From positions 1 through 49,046 of the forward strand of contig NZ_AUDD01000022.1 in assembly GCF_000425285.1 (NCBI RefSeq): a stretch of DNA of 49,046 nt, in the 5' to 3' direction. The notes under the pieces were generated by a model. The model was not told where the DNA came from, made no database searches, and saw nothing but the letters and a program-made list of their open reading frames with translations. Positions 42,409 to 49,046 of this stretch are shown one piece after another. The translations under genes were made by a program, and so were the position numbers. Every line of letters starts with the position of its first letter. The stretch's first letter is position 1. This DNA comes from Acidipropionibacterium jensenii DSM 20535. Lineage in GTDB: Bacteria; Actinomycetota; Actinomycetes; Propionibacteriales; Propionibacteriaceae.

Positions 42409-43529
42409 GCCTGGTGCTCCACGTCGACGGCGCCGCCTGGCGGGCCCATCAGGATTCGGTGGTGGCCGGCGATCCGGGCATCGTTCCGGTGGCCAAGGGC
42501 AATGGCTACGGCTTCGGGCTTGCCCGGCTGGCCGGCGAGGTGACACGACTCGGGCTGGGCTGCCTGGCGGTGGGCACGGCCGAGGAGGTGGCGCTGGTGC
42601 GCGGCAGCGCTGATGAGCACGAGGTGCGCGGCAGCGCTGATGAGCACGAGGTGCGCGGCAGCGCTGATGAGCATGATGTCCGGGCCGGGGACGCCGAGCA
42701 TCCGGGATTCGAGGGGGACGTCGTCGTCCTCACCCCGTGGCGTCCCGGCGACGCCGTGGCCGAGGCGGCGCTCGCCGATCCCGGCGTCATCACGACCCTC
42801 TCGCGCCTCGAGGATGTGGCCGCCGTCGCGAAGGCCCGTCCGGGAGCGCGGGTGATCCTGGAGGTGCTCACCTCCATGCGCCGCTACGGGATGCGGCCAG
42901 ACGAGTTCGAGGCCGCCGTCGCGGCCGCCGAGGGGCTGGAGATCGTCGGCTGGACCATCCACCTGCCGATGATCGGCCAGCATCTGGGCGAGGCCACCGA
43001 CCTGGCCACCGCCGCCCTGTCGGCGTACACGGCTCCACTGTGGGTCTCCCACCTCAGCGCCGCCGATCTGGACCGGCTGCGTCAGACCTTCCACGTCGAG
43101 GTGCGCCATCGCGTCGGCACCGAGCTGTGGCTGGGGGCCCACGACGCCCTGCACTACCGGGCGAGCGTCCAGGACGTCCACGACGTCGCGCCCTCGGAAC
43201 GCGTCGGGTACTGGCAGCGCCGGGCCGGGCGGCGTCACCACCGGCTGGCGATCGTCTCGGGGGGAACCGCCAACGGGGTGGCCATGCAGGCCCCGACGGC
43301 TGCGGCCAACGCCCGGCAGATCGCCCAGACCGTGGCCAACGGCGTCATGGAGGCGGGCCGGATGGCCCTGTCCCCCTACTCGGCCGGCGGCCACAAGCTC
43401 TTCTTCGCCGAGCCTCCGCACATGCAGGCGAGCCTGCTGTGGGTGCCCGGCTCGGTGCGGATCGGCGACGAGCTCGAGGTGACGATGCGCGCCACCACCG
43501 CCACCCCGGACCGGATCATCGTGGAGTGA
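42405..43529 (+). CDS. Divergent alanine racemase-like PLP protein
   Basis: About 374 residues of the fold III PLP type. VPVAKGNGYGFG (Lys31) is the PLP lysine motif of alanine racemases. ILEVLTSMRRYGMRP resembles the MRRxGxxP region, and VSGGTANGV and LFFAEPPHMQASLLWVPGSV are positioned like the C-terminal beta domain. So both domains are present but the C-terminal active-site Tyr motif is not recognisable. Residues 65-91 are three repeats of VRGSADEHE, a solvent loop. It is coupled (ATGA, GGAGGT) to the FemX-like gene, so a D-amino-acid or cell-wall role is likely but unproven. Confidence 0.82.
   Translation: MSLVLHVDGAAWRAHQDSVVAGDPGIVPVAKGNGYGFGLARLAGEVTRLGLGCLAVGTAEEVALVRGSADEHEVRGSADEHEVRGSADEHDVRAGDAEHPGFEGDVVVLTPWRPGDAVAEAALADPGVITTLSRLEDVAAVAKARPGARVILEVLTSMRRYGMRPDEFEAAVAAAEGLEIVGWTIHLPMIGQHLGEATDLATAALSAYTAPLWVSHLSAADLDRLRQTFHVEVRHRVGTELWLGAHDALHYRASVQDVHDVAPSERVGYWQRRAGRRHHRLAIVSGGTANGVAMQAPTAAANARQIAQTVANGVMEAGRMALSPYSAGGHKLFFAEPPHMQASLLWVPGSVRIGDELEVTMRATTATPDRIIVE
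42597..42677 (+). repeat. Three 27-bp in-frame tandem repeats
   Basis: Units GTGCGCGGCAGCGCTGATGA... start at 42597, 42624 and 42651; the third differs at two positions. Each encodes VRGSADEH(E/D). Confidence 0.95.
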
Positions 43530-43632
43530 GGGGACGAGATTCCCGACGGGCCGTCCTTTTCGGTCCGGCCGGGCCGGAAACCCCCGACTGCCGGGAGATC
43601 CGCCACCTGGTCGGGCCTGAACATCGGCGGAA

Positions 43633-43638
43633 TACCAT
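43633..43638 (+). promoter_or_regulatory. -10 box of a leaderless gene
   Basis: TACCAT ends six bases before GTG 43645. Confidence 0.5.
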
Positions 43639-43644
43639 ATCCAG

Positions 43645-44376
43645 GTGAGCGGATTCGACTGGGCGTACCGGAGCAGCGTGCCCGGAGTGGGGTGGACTCC
43701 CCGTGACGAGTCCCTGCTGCGCACCGCCTTCGCGGTGCACTGCATCCTCACCGACCACTTCGACGAGGTGCCGGGCATTCCGGTGCCCTTCGCGGTTCCG
43801 GGGCAGTTCCCGCAGAACCGGGTGATCGCCACAGCCCCCTTCACGCTGTACTCCTTCCAGGCGGCCGGGGACGGCTCCTACGTCCATGACAACGGGTTCT
43901 TCTTCGCCACCGGCGAGTACGGGTTGGCGCTGACGGCCGGCGTCGGGCTCGCCCGGGCCATCGGGAACTCCCAGCGCAGGAATGCCGCCCAGGCCGACGC
44001 CACCCGGATGTGGCGTCCTCTGGACCAGGGGCGGATCTTCATCAACATCGACGGCTTCCACCTACTGACCGCCGGGGATCTGGTGACCTGGGACTGGCAG
44101 AGCATCGACCTGGGCCAGATGGTCCAGCGGGGCCAGTTCGCCATGGTGGGCAATTCGGAGCAGGGCCGGGTGAGCTATGTCATCGAGTCCGATCTCGCCG
44201 AGCTCGTGTTCTTCCTGTGGGCAGCTCACCGGCAGCCTCAGCATCCGCAGCTCTACCAGCGGGTGTGGCTGCTGCCGGAGTGGCTGAACAAGTACGACGC
44301 GGTACGCCGCCCCGACGACATCGACTACTGGAACCAGTCGGTCCTCGGCGACCGGGCTCTGCCCCCGGGTCTCTGA
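43645..44376 (+). CDS. Conserved-looking hypothetical protein, possible PH-like fold
   Basis: A 243-residue soluble protein not assigned to a family. The N-terminal half has RDESLLRTAFAVHCILTDHFDEVPGIPVPFAVPGQFPQNRVIATAPF and YVHDNGFFFATGEYGLALTAG. The C-terminal half (130-215) reads DQGRIFINIDGFHLLT, GDLVTWDWQSIDLGQM, RGQFAMVG, GRVSYVIESDLAELVFFLWAAHR, a strand-rich domain ending in a helix, as in bacterial PH-like or GRAM domains. No signal peptide or TM segment. Start set by TACCAT six bases upstream. Function unknown. Confidence 0.78.
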   Translation: MSGFDWAYRSSVPGVGWTPRDESLLRTAFAVHCILTDHFDEVPGIPVPFAVPGQFPQNRVIATAPFTLYSFQAAGDGSYVHDNGFFFATGEYGLALTAGVGLARAIGNSQRRNAAQADATRMWRPLDQGRIFINIDGFHLLTAGDLVTWDWQSIDLGQMVQRGQFAMVGNSEQGRVSYVIESDLAELVFFLWAAHRQPQHPQLYQRVWLLPEWLNKYDAVRRPDDIDYWNQSVLGDRALPPGL

Positions 44377-44431
44377 ACCCCGTTCTCCTTCCTCCCCTGC
44401 ACCCGTTCCCCCTCCCCCGGGCTCCATTCCT

Positions 44432-44497
44432 CGACGGCATCCAAAACTGGCGGCGGCAGTGGTATTCCACCGCCGCCGCCAACTTTGGATGCCGTCG
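44432..44497. repeat. 66-bp near-perfect palindrome
   Basis: A 31-bp arm and its complement (three mismatches) flank a TATT loop. The left arm begins CGACGGCATCCAAA and contains TGGCGGCGGC; the right arm mirrors it. It sits 56 bp after the hypothetical gene and 99 bp before the flavoprotein start. It may be a terminator, or a dispersed REP-type element. Confidence 0.85.
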
Positions 44498-44520
44498 CCG
44501 ATCTGAGGTGGGGTCGGCAT

Positions 44521-44560
44521 TTGCGCACAAGGCTCTCCGGTGCCGCCTCGTTGCGCGCAA
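44521..44560. promoter_or_regulatory. Paired TTGCGCRCAA sites, candidate operators
   Basis: TTGCGCACAA (44521-44530) and TTGCGCGCAA (44551-44560) are palindromic and centred 30 bp apart, about three helical turns. They lie just upstream of the flavoprotein gene and so may control it. No direct evidence of a binding protein. Confidence 0.5.
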
Positions 44561-44595
44561 CAATGGCCGTGACGATCACCATCGGAGGAGATCCA

Positions 44596-45816
44596 ATGAG
44601 CAGTCCACGAGATGTCGTTGTCATCGGCGGAGGCCTGGCCGGGGCGAAGACCGTCGAGGCGCTGAGGGAACAGGGTTTCGACGGCTCGATCACCCTCATC
44701 GCCGCGGAGCCGAACCTGCCCTACGAGAGACCACCGCTGTCGAAGGGATTCCTGGCCGGCGGCGACTCCTTCGAGGACGCCGTCACCCACCCCCGCGACT
44801 GGTACACCGAGCACGACGTCGACCTTCGGCTGTCCACCAGGGCCACCGCGATCGACACCGAGGTGCATGCGGTGACCCTCGACGAGGGCTCCCCATTGCG
44901 CTACGACAAGCTGGTTCTGGCGACCGGATCCACGCCACGGCGGCTCACCGTATCCGGGGCCGGCGCCGAGCGGGTCCATGTGCTGCGGACCAGGCAGGAC
45001 GCCGAGACGCTGCGCGCCGAGTTCGGCGAGGGGCGCCGTCTCGTGGTGATCGGCGCCGGCTGGATCGGACTCGAGGCGGCCGCCACCGCGAGGGAGAAGG
45101 GCAGCGTCGTCACCGTCGTCGCACCCTCCACCATCCCCCTGGCCCATGCCCTGGGCGATCGGATGGGCACCGTCTACGCGAAACTCCACCGCGAGCACGG
45201 CGTCACCTTCCGGCTGCGGACCTCTGTGGCCGAGATCACCGCGACGGCCGGCCGGGCAACCGGGGTGAGGCTCACCAACGGGGAGACGATCGGGGCGGAC
45301 GCGGTCCTGGTGGGCATCGGCGCCGAGCCGAATGTGGCACTGGCCGAGGCCGCCGGGCTGGCCGTGGACAACGGCGTCCTCGTCGACGCCGGGCTGCACA
45401 CCAGCGACCCGGACATCTACGCCGTCGGCGACATCGCCAATGTGGACCATCCGGTTCTGGGTGCCAGGAGCCGGGTGGAGCACTGGGCCACGGCCCTCAA
45501 CCAGCCCGCGATCGCGGCGACGAACCTGCTCGGCGGGGACGCCCGCTGGGAGGAACTGCCGTACTTCTTCAGCGATCAGTACGACGTCGGAATGGAGTAC
45601 TACGGGCAGCCCGGGGAGGAGGACTCCCTGGTGATCCGCGGGAGCCTCGACACCCGCGAGTTCGTGGCCTTCTGGCTCGACGCGAACCGCATCACCGCGG
45701 TGATGAATGTCAACGTCTGGGATGTCATCGATGCCGTCAAGCCGATCATCGCGGCCCGCAGGCCCGTCGATCCGGCCCGGCTGGCCGATCCGGAGGTCCC
45801 CTTCGCCGAGCTGTGA
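44596..45816 (+). CDS. FAD-dependent NAD(P)H:ferredoxin/rubredoxin reductase
   Basis: About 406 residues. Two dinucleotide-binding motifs, VVVIGGGLAGAKTVEALREQ (8-27) for FAD and VVIGAGWIGLEAAATAREKG for NAD(P)H; PYERPPLSKGFLAGG is typical of ferredoxin reductases serving mono- and dioxygenases; SDPDIYAVGDIANVDHPVLG closes the FAD site. ATG 44596 has GGAGGAG 5-6 bases upstream; an upstream ATG at 44563 is less favoured. No ferredoxin or P450 lies nearby, so the electron acceptor is unknown. Confidence 0.93.
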   Translation: MSSPRDVVVIGGGLAGAKTVEALREQGFDGSITLIAAEPNLPYERPPLSKGFLAGGDSFEDAVTHPRDWYTEHDVDLRLSTRATAIDTEVHAVTLDEGSPLRYDKLVLATGSTPRRLTVSGAGAERVHVLRTRQDAETLRAEFGEGRRLVVIGAGWIGLEAAATAREKGSVVTVVAPSTIPLAHALGDRMGTVYAKLHREHGVTFRLRTSVAEITATAGRATGVRLTNGETIGADAVLVGIGAEPNVALAEAAGLAVDNGVLVDAGLHTSDPDIYAVGDIANVDHPVLGARSRVEHWATALNQPAIAATNLLGGDARWEELPYFFSDQYDVGMEYYGQPGEEDSLVIRGSLDTREFVAFWLDANRITAVMNVNVWDVIDAVKPIIAARRPVDPARLADPEVPFAEL

Positions 45817-45894
45817 CCGCCCGATCCGATGCCTGCCCGGTGCGCATACCCGAGGTGTGCCGGGTAAACCAGCGAGACATGGGGGGTCTGGGAC

Positions 45895-45999
45895 ATGAAC
45901 GCCACAGATCAGCGGCTGTCTCGCTGGATCACCCGGTACCGGTCATCTAGTGAACGGCAGGCGGCCGGGATGCTGGGGCTTGAGACACTGGGTCAATGA
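45895..45999 (+). CDS. Possible 34-residue leader ORF coupled to the aminotransferase
   Basis: An ATG after GGGGGG opens a 34-codon frame (MNATDQRLSRWITRYRSS...), charged, ending in ETLGQ. Its TGA overlaps the next ATG as ATGA, which suggests translational coupling. The upstream gap otherwise holds no gene. It could be a leader peptide or chance; no homology is claimed. Confidence 0.3.
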   Translation: MNATDQRLSRWITRYRSSSERQAAGMLGLETLGQ

Positions 46000-47252
46000 G
46001 TGAGAACGCCGAGGATCTCAACACACCGGCACCCGTCACCGGCCCATGGCGCCGCACGGCCGCCGGTGCCGGGCTGCTGGGAGCCGACGGCCGGGTGGCG
46101 CCGACGATCTTCACCGAGATGACCGCCCTGGCCACCAGCACCGGCGCGCTCAATCTCGGGCAGGGGTTCCCCGACGATCCAGGGCCACACGAGGTGCTCG
46201 ACGCCGCCCGCGAGGCCATCGCCGCGGGCCGTAATCAGTACCCGCCGCTGCCCGGAATCCCCTCGTTGCGCACTGCGATCGCCGCTCACCAGGCCCGCTT
46301 CTACGGCCTGAACGTCGACCCCGACACCGAGATCCAGGTGACCATGGGCGCCACGGAGGCGATGGCCGCGTCCCTGTTGGCGCTGGTGGAGCCCGGCCAG
46401 GAAGTGGTCACGATCGACCCCTTCTACGACGCCTATGCCGCGGTCATCGCCCTGGCCGGCGGCGTGCAGGTCCCCGCCCCGCTGGATCTGACCCACGACG
46501 CAGACGGCCACCCGACCGGCTTCTCACTGGACGTGGCGGCGCTCCGGGAGGCCGTCTCCGACAACACCCGGGCCATCATCGTCAACACCCCGCACAATCC
46601 CACCGGCACCATGCTCGGCCGCGCCGATCTGGAACAGATCCTGGCCGTCGCCAAGGAACATGGCGCCTACGTCATCACCGATGAGGTCTATGAGCACCTC
46701 ACCTTCGCCGGCCCGCACATCCCGATGGCCACCCTGCCCGGGGCCCGCGGCACCGTGGTCTCGATCTCCTCGGCCGGCAAGACCTTCTCGGTGACCGGCT
46801 GGAAGATCGGCTGGATCACCGCCGCACCGGAGCTCATCACCGCGATCCAGGCCGTCAAGCAGTTCCTCACCTTCGCCGGAGGCGGCCCCTTCCAAGTCGG
46901 TGTCGCGGCCGGGCTCGGGCTGGGGGGCGAGGTCTTCGACGCCGTCCGCTCCTCTCTTCAGGACCGCCGCGACCTGCTCGTCTCCGGGCTTCGGTCCGCA
47001 GGCTTCGACGTCATCGTCCCCGACGCCGGCTACTTCACGGTGGCCGACGCCGCCCCGCTGGGCTTCGAGGACGGCGCCCAGCTGTGCCGCGAAATGCCCG
47101 AACGGATCGGCGTCGCCGCCGTCCCCGTCTCGGCCTTCACCAGCGCAGCCGGGCCGAACGCCGCCAGGATGCGCTCCCTGGTGCGATTCGCCCACTGCAA
47201 GTCCGCAGACAGCATCGGCCAGGCGGTCGACCGCCTCCAGAAGCTCCACTGA
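45996..47252 (+). CDS. Class I/II PLP-dependent aminotransferase
   Basis: A 418-residue fold I aminotransferase. LNLGQGFPDDPGP, QYPPLPGIPSLR, TMGATEAMAASLLALV, NTPHNPTGTML, YVITDEVYEHLTFAG and SSAGKTFSVTGWKIGW with PLP Lys262 are seen. The GQGFPD start and GKTFS..GWKIGW resemble kynurenine/methionine aminotransferase and N-succinyl-LL-diaminopimelate aminotransferase (DapC) groups. So a role in amino-acid or lysine/DAP synthesis is possible; substrate undetermined. FAD oxidase follows 20 bp downstream, probably in one operon. Confidence 0.9.
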   Translation: MSENAEDLNTPAPVTGPWRRTAAGAGLLGADGRVAPTIFTEMTALATSTGALNLGQGFPDDPGPHEVLDAAREAIAAGRNQYPPLPGIPSLRTAIAAHQARFYGLNVDPDTEIQVTMGATEAMAASLLALVEPGQEVVTIDPFYDAYAAVIALAGGVQVPAPLDLTHDADGHPTGFSLDVAALREAVSDNTRAIIVNTPHNPTGTMLGRADLEQILAVAKEHGAYVITDEVYEHLTFAGPHIPMATLPGARGTVVSISSAGKTFSVTGWKIGWITAAPELITAIQAVKQFLTFAGGGPFQVGVAAGLGLGGEVFDAVRSSLQDRRDLLVSGLRSAGFDVIVPDAGYFTVADAAPLGFEDGAQLCREMPERIGVAAVPVSAFTSAAGPNAARMRSLVRFAHCKSADSIGQAVDRLQKLH

Positions 47253-47272
47253 CCACCACCAGAAAGATCCTG

Positions 47273-48685
47273 ATGACCACCACCCTCGACCCCGATCTCA
47301 CCGACGAGACCGCTCCCCACCGTGTTGTGACCGCGATGCGTGGCTCACTGCCCGGCATCGACCTCGACGACTCCCCCACCACGCTGGCCGCCCACCGCAC
47401 CGATCGTTCGGCGATGCCGGGCGACCCGGATCCCCTGGTGCTGGCCCGGCCCGCGTCGACCGAGCAGGTCTCGGCCCTGCTGGCCTACGCCAACGCCCAC
47501 CGGATCCCCGTCGTCCCGCAGGGCACCCTCACCGGCGTCGCCGGGGCGGCGTCCGCCATCAGCCGCGCGATCCTGCTGGATCTGACCGCCATGGACGCCA
47601 TCATCCGCATCGACGCCGACGACATGATCGCGGTGGCCCAGCCCGGCGTCATCGTGGCCGATCTTGCGGCGGCGGCCGCAGACCGGGGCCTGTTCTACGC
47701 CCCTGATCCGGCGTCGGCGCAGATCGCCACGCTGGGCGGCAATGTGGCTACCAATGCCGGCGGAATGCGCTGCATCAAGTACGGGGTGACGAGGGAGTCG
47801 GTGCGCTCCCTGGAGGTGGTGCTGGCCGACGGCACCGTCCTGCGCACCCGGCCCAGCACCATCAAGACGGTCGGCGGTCTGGATCTCACCGGGCTGATCG
47901 TGGGCTCTGAGGGGACTCTGGCGGTGGTCACCGAGATCACCGTGAAGCTGCTTCCGGCACCGGGGCCCGAACGCGGCGTGCTGGGACTGTTCCCCAGCGT
48001 CGCGCAAGGATTGAGCGCGACGAACCGGATCGCCGCGGGGCCGCGTACCCCGGCGAGGCTGGAGTTCATGGACGGCCGGTGCCTGGAGGCGATCCGCAAG
48101 CACATCCCCGACGCCCCGGTCCCGGCCGAGGCCAACGCGTGGGCGCTCGCGGTCACCGACGCCCGCGACGGGGCCGAGGAGGACCTGGCGAGCTTCGAGA
48201 AGATCTTCGCCGACGCCGGGGCGACGACCGTGCAACGGGCCGACAGCGCCGAGGAGCTGGAAGCCATCCTGGAGGCCAGGCGCCAGCTCCAGCCGAGCGC
48301 CCGTGGACTGCTCGGCGGGTCGGTGGAGGGCGATATCGCGGTGCCCCGCAGTGCATTGGCCAATTTCAGTGCGCGAGTCGCCGAGGTGGAGAGCGCCTAC
48401 GACGTCACGATCGCGCTGGGCGGCCATGTGGGCGACGGCAATCTGCATCCGATCGTGGCCTACACACCGGCCGAGGGGGCCCGGGAGAGGGCCGATGAGG
48501 CCGTCATGACGCTGAGCCGGCTGGCCCAGGAGATGGGCGGGACGATGTCCGGCGAGCACGGCGTCGGGTTGGAGAAGCTGCCCGCTCTGGACACCGAGAT
48601 GGCTCCGGAGGCTCTGGAACTCCAGCGCCGGATCAAGACGCTCTTCGACCCGAACGGCATCCTCAACCCGGGCAAGAAGTACTGA
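47273..48685 (+). CDS. FAD-linked oxidase, GlcD/D-lactate dehydrogenase family
   Basis: About 470 residues. FAD PCMH domain: PVVPQGTLTGVAGAASAISRAILLDLTAMD, VAQPGVIVADL, LGGNVATNAGGMRCIKYGVTRESVRSLEVVLADG and GLIVGSEGTLAVVTEITVKLLP. The C-terminal cap has LGGHVGDGNLHPIV and GEHGVGLEKL. These enzymes oxidise 2-hydroxy acids (lactate, glycolate, 2-hydroxyglutarate) and pass electrons to quinone or another acceptor. ATG 47273 is 20 bp after the aminotransferase with AGAAAGA in front. No GlcE/GlcF subunits nearby, so single-subunit D-lactate dehydrogenase is plausible. Confidence 0.93.
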   Translation: MTTTLDPDLTDETAPHRVVTAMRGSLPGIDLDDSPTTLAAHRTDRSAMPGDPDPLVLARPASTEQVSALLAYANAHRIPVVPQGTLTGVAGAASAISRAILLDLTAMDAIIRIDADDMIAVAQPGVIVADLAAAAADRGLFYAPDPASAQIATLGGNVATNAGGMRCIKYGVTRESVRSLEVVLADGTVLRTRPSTIKTVGGLDLTGLIVGSEGTLAVVTEITVKLLPAPGPERGVLGLFPSVAQGLSATNRIAAGPRTPARLEFMDGRCLEAIRKHIPDAPVPAEANAWALAVTDARDGAEEDLASFEKIFADAGATTVQRADSAEELEAILEARRQLQPSARGLLGGSVEGDIAVPRSALANFSARVAEVESAYDVTIALGGHVGDGNLHPIVAYTPAEGARERADEAVMTLSRLAQEMGGTMSGEHGVGLEKLPALDTEMAPEALELQRRIKTLFDPNGILNPGKKY

Positions 48686-48854
48686 GCCCGGGCTCGCGGG
48701 CCCTACCGGTAGTGCTCTCGACAGGGGACGACGGCTCTTCGACAGGGTCGTGCTCCTGAGCATGTCCGGCCCTCATGCCGTCGAAGATGACGTCCATCTG
48801 GCTGCTGAACTCCGCCTCCGTCGGCGACGGTTCAGGACGCGAGGTGATTGTCAT
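48663..48854 (-). CDS. Small acidic protein of unknown function
   Basis: A 63-residue frame, MTITSRPEPSPTEAEFSSQM..., Glu/Ser/Pro-rich with no TM segment. It overlaps the small membrane protein gene by 23 nt and, antisense, the 3' end of the FAD oxidase by 23 nt. A TTG at 48860 placed four bases after AAGGAG is an alternative start. Its pairing with the membrane protein supports reality, but nothing in it is recognised. Confidence 0.45.
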   Translation of the reverse strand: MTITSRPEPSPTEAEFSSQMDVIFDGMRAGHAQEHDPVEEPSSPVESTTGRAREPGLSTSCPG

Positions 48855-49008
48855 GTGCAAACCGCTCCTTGATCTCCTGGAGTTCCCGGCGGATCTTCGT
48901 CGTGTTGTATGCGGTGACGATCAGACTGATGAGGATCACGCACGCAACGACGATGCCCACCACCAGTCCGCCGATCGATAATGCGGCAATTGCTGATTCA
49001 GTTCCCAT
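48832..49008 (-). CDS. Small single-pass membrane protein
   Basis: A 58-residue protein: a short N-terminus, a hydrophobic helix (GGLVVGIVVACVILISLIV), then a basic-acidic helix TTKIRRELQEIKERF. GGAG is seven bases before the ATG. Type and function unknown. Found by direct reading, too short for routine ORF cut-offs. It overlaps the downstream acidic protein by 23 nt, so the two may be translated together. Confidence 0.6.
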   Translation of the reverse strand: MGTESAIAALSIGGLVVGIVVACVILISLIVTAYNTTKIRRELQEIKERFAHDNHLAS

Positions 49009-49046
49009 GAATGGTCTCCATTCATATTTCCGTTGACCACGACTAG

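Overview
The window is GC-rich, densely coded actinobacterial chromosome, most likely Propionibacteriaceae (Acidipropionibacterium-like). That placement is inferred from gene content: PPK2, EfeUOB, a FemX-type bridge enzyme, the rpsF-ssb-rpsR-rplI cluster, DtxR-type iron boxes and many leaderless genes. No tRNA, rRNA, insertion sequence, prophage or CRISPR array was seen. Many starts are set by a TANNNT -10 hexamer lying 6-8 nt before ATG/GTG, so leaderless transcription looks common.

Layout. 0-6 kb: the N-terminus of an isoaspartyl peptidase, a GH4 phosphoglycosidase, polyphosphate kinase 2, a PAP2-like membrane protein, and a GmrSD-family (DUF262/DUF1524) defence-type gene broken by an in-frame TAG at codon 19. 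6-13 kb: a metal P-type ATPase translationally coupled to a KmtR-like ArsR sensor, glutaminase, a C69 dipeptidase, a CHAP cell-wall hydrolase and a secreted Ser/Thr/Pro-rich protein. 14-21 kb: an SMP-30-type lactonase divergent from an MHS transporter, an iron-box-controlled siderophore-interacting protein, an orphan response regulator, a short ChaB-like protein, a GlsB/YeaQ membrane protein and transketolase. 21.5-26.5 kb: a thiamine operon (thiD-tenA fusion, MFS transporter, thiM, thiE) behind a TPP riboswitch. 26.6-30 kb: uppP and the rpsF-ssb-rpsR-rplI operon. 30-35 kb: efeUOB iron uptake under an iron box, with a probable frameshift and a duplicated 3' end in efeB, then an 825-bp non-coding tract of phased degenerate repeats. 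35-49 kb: a rhodanese, an acyl-CoA synthetase with a His-rich tail, endonuclease IV divergent from an SDR-plsC-GyrI-like operon, a FemX-racemase-like pair, a PH-like hypothetical, a ferredoxin-reductase-type flavoprotein, an aminotransferase followed by a GlcD-type oxidase, and two overlapping small genes.

Recurring theme. Tandem micro-duplications expand loops or linkers of conserved enzymes (siderophore-interacting protein, transketolase, acyl-CoA synthetase, racemase homologue) and also sit beside genes. The best candidates for something undescribed are the phased repeat tract at 34.4-35.1 kb, the amber-interrupted GmrSD protein with an alkyltransferase-like tail, the FemX-racemase pair, the duplicated efeB 3' end and a 66-bp near-perfect palindrome at 44.4 kb.
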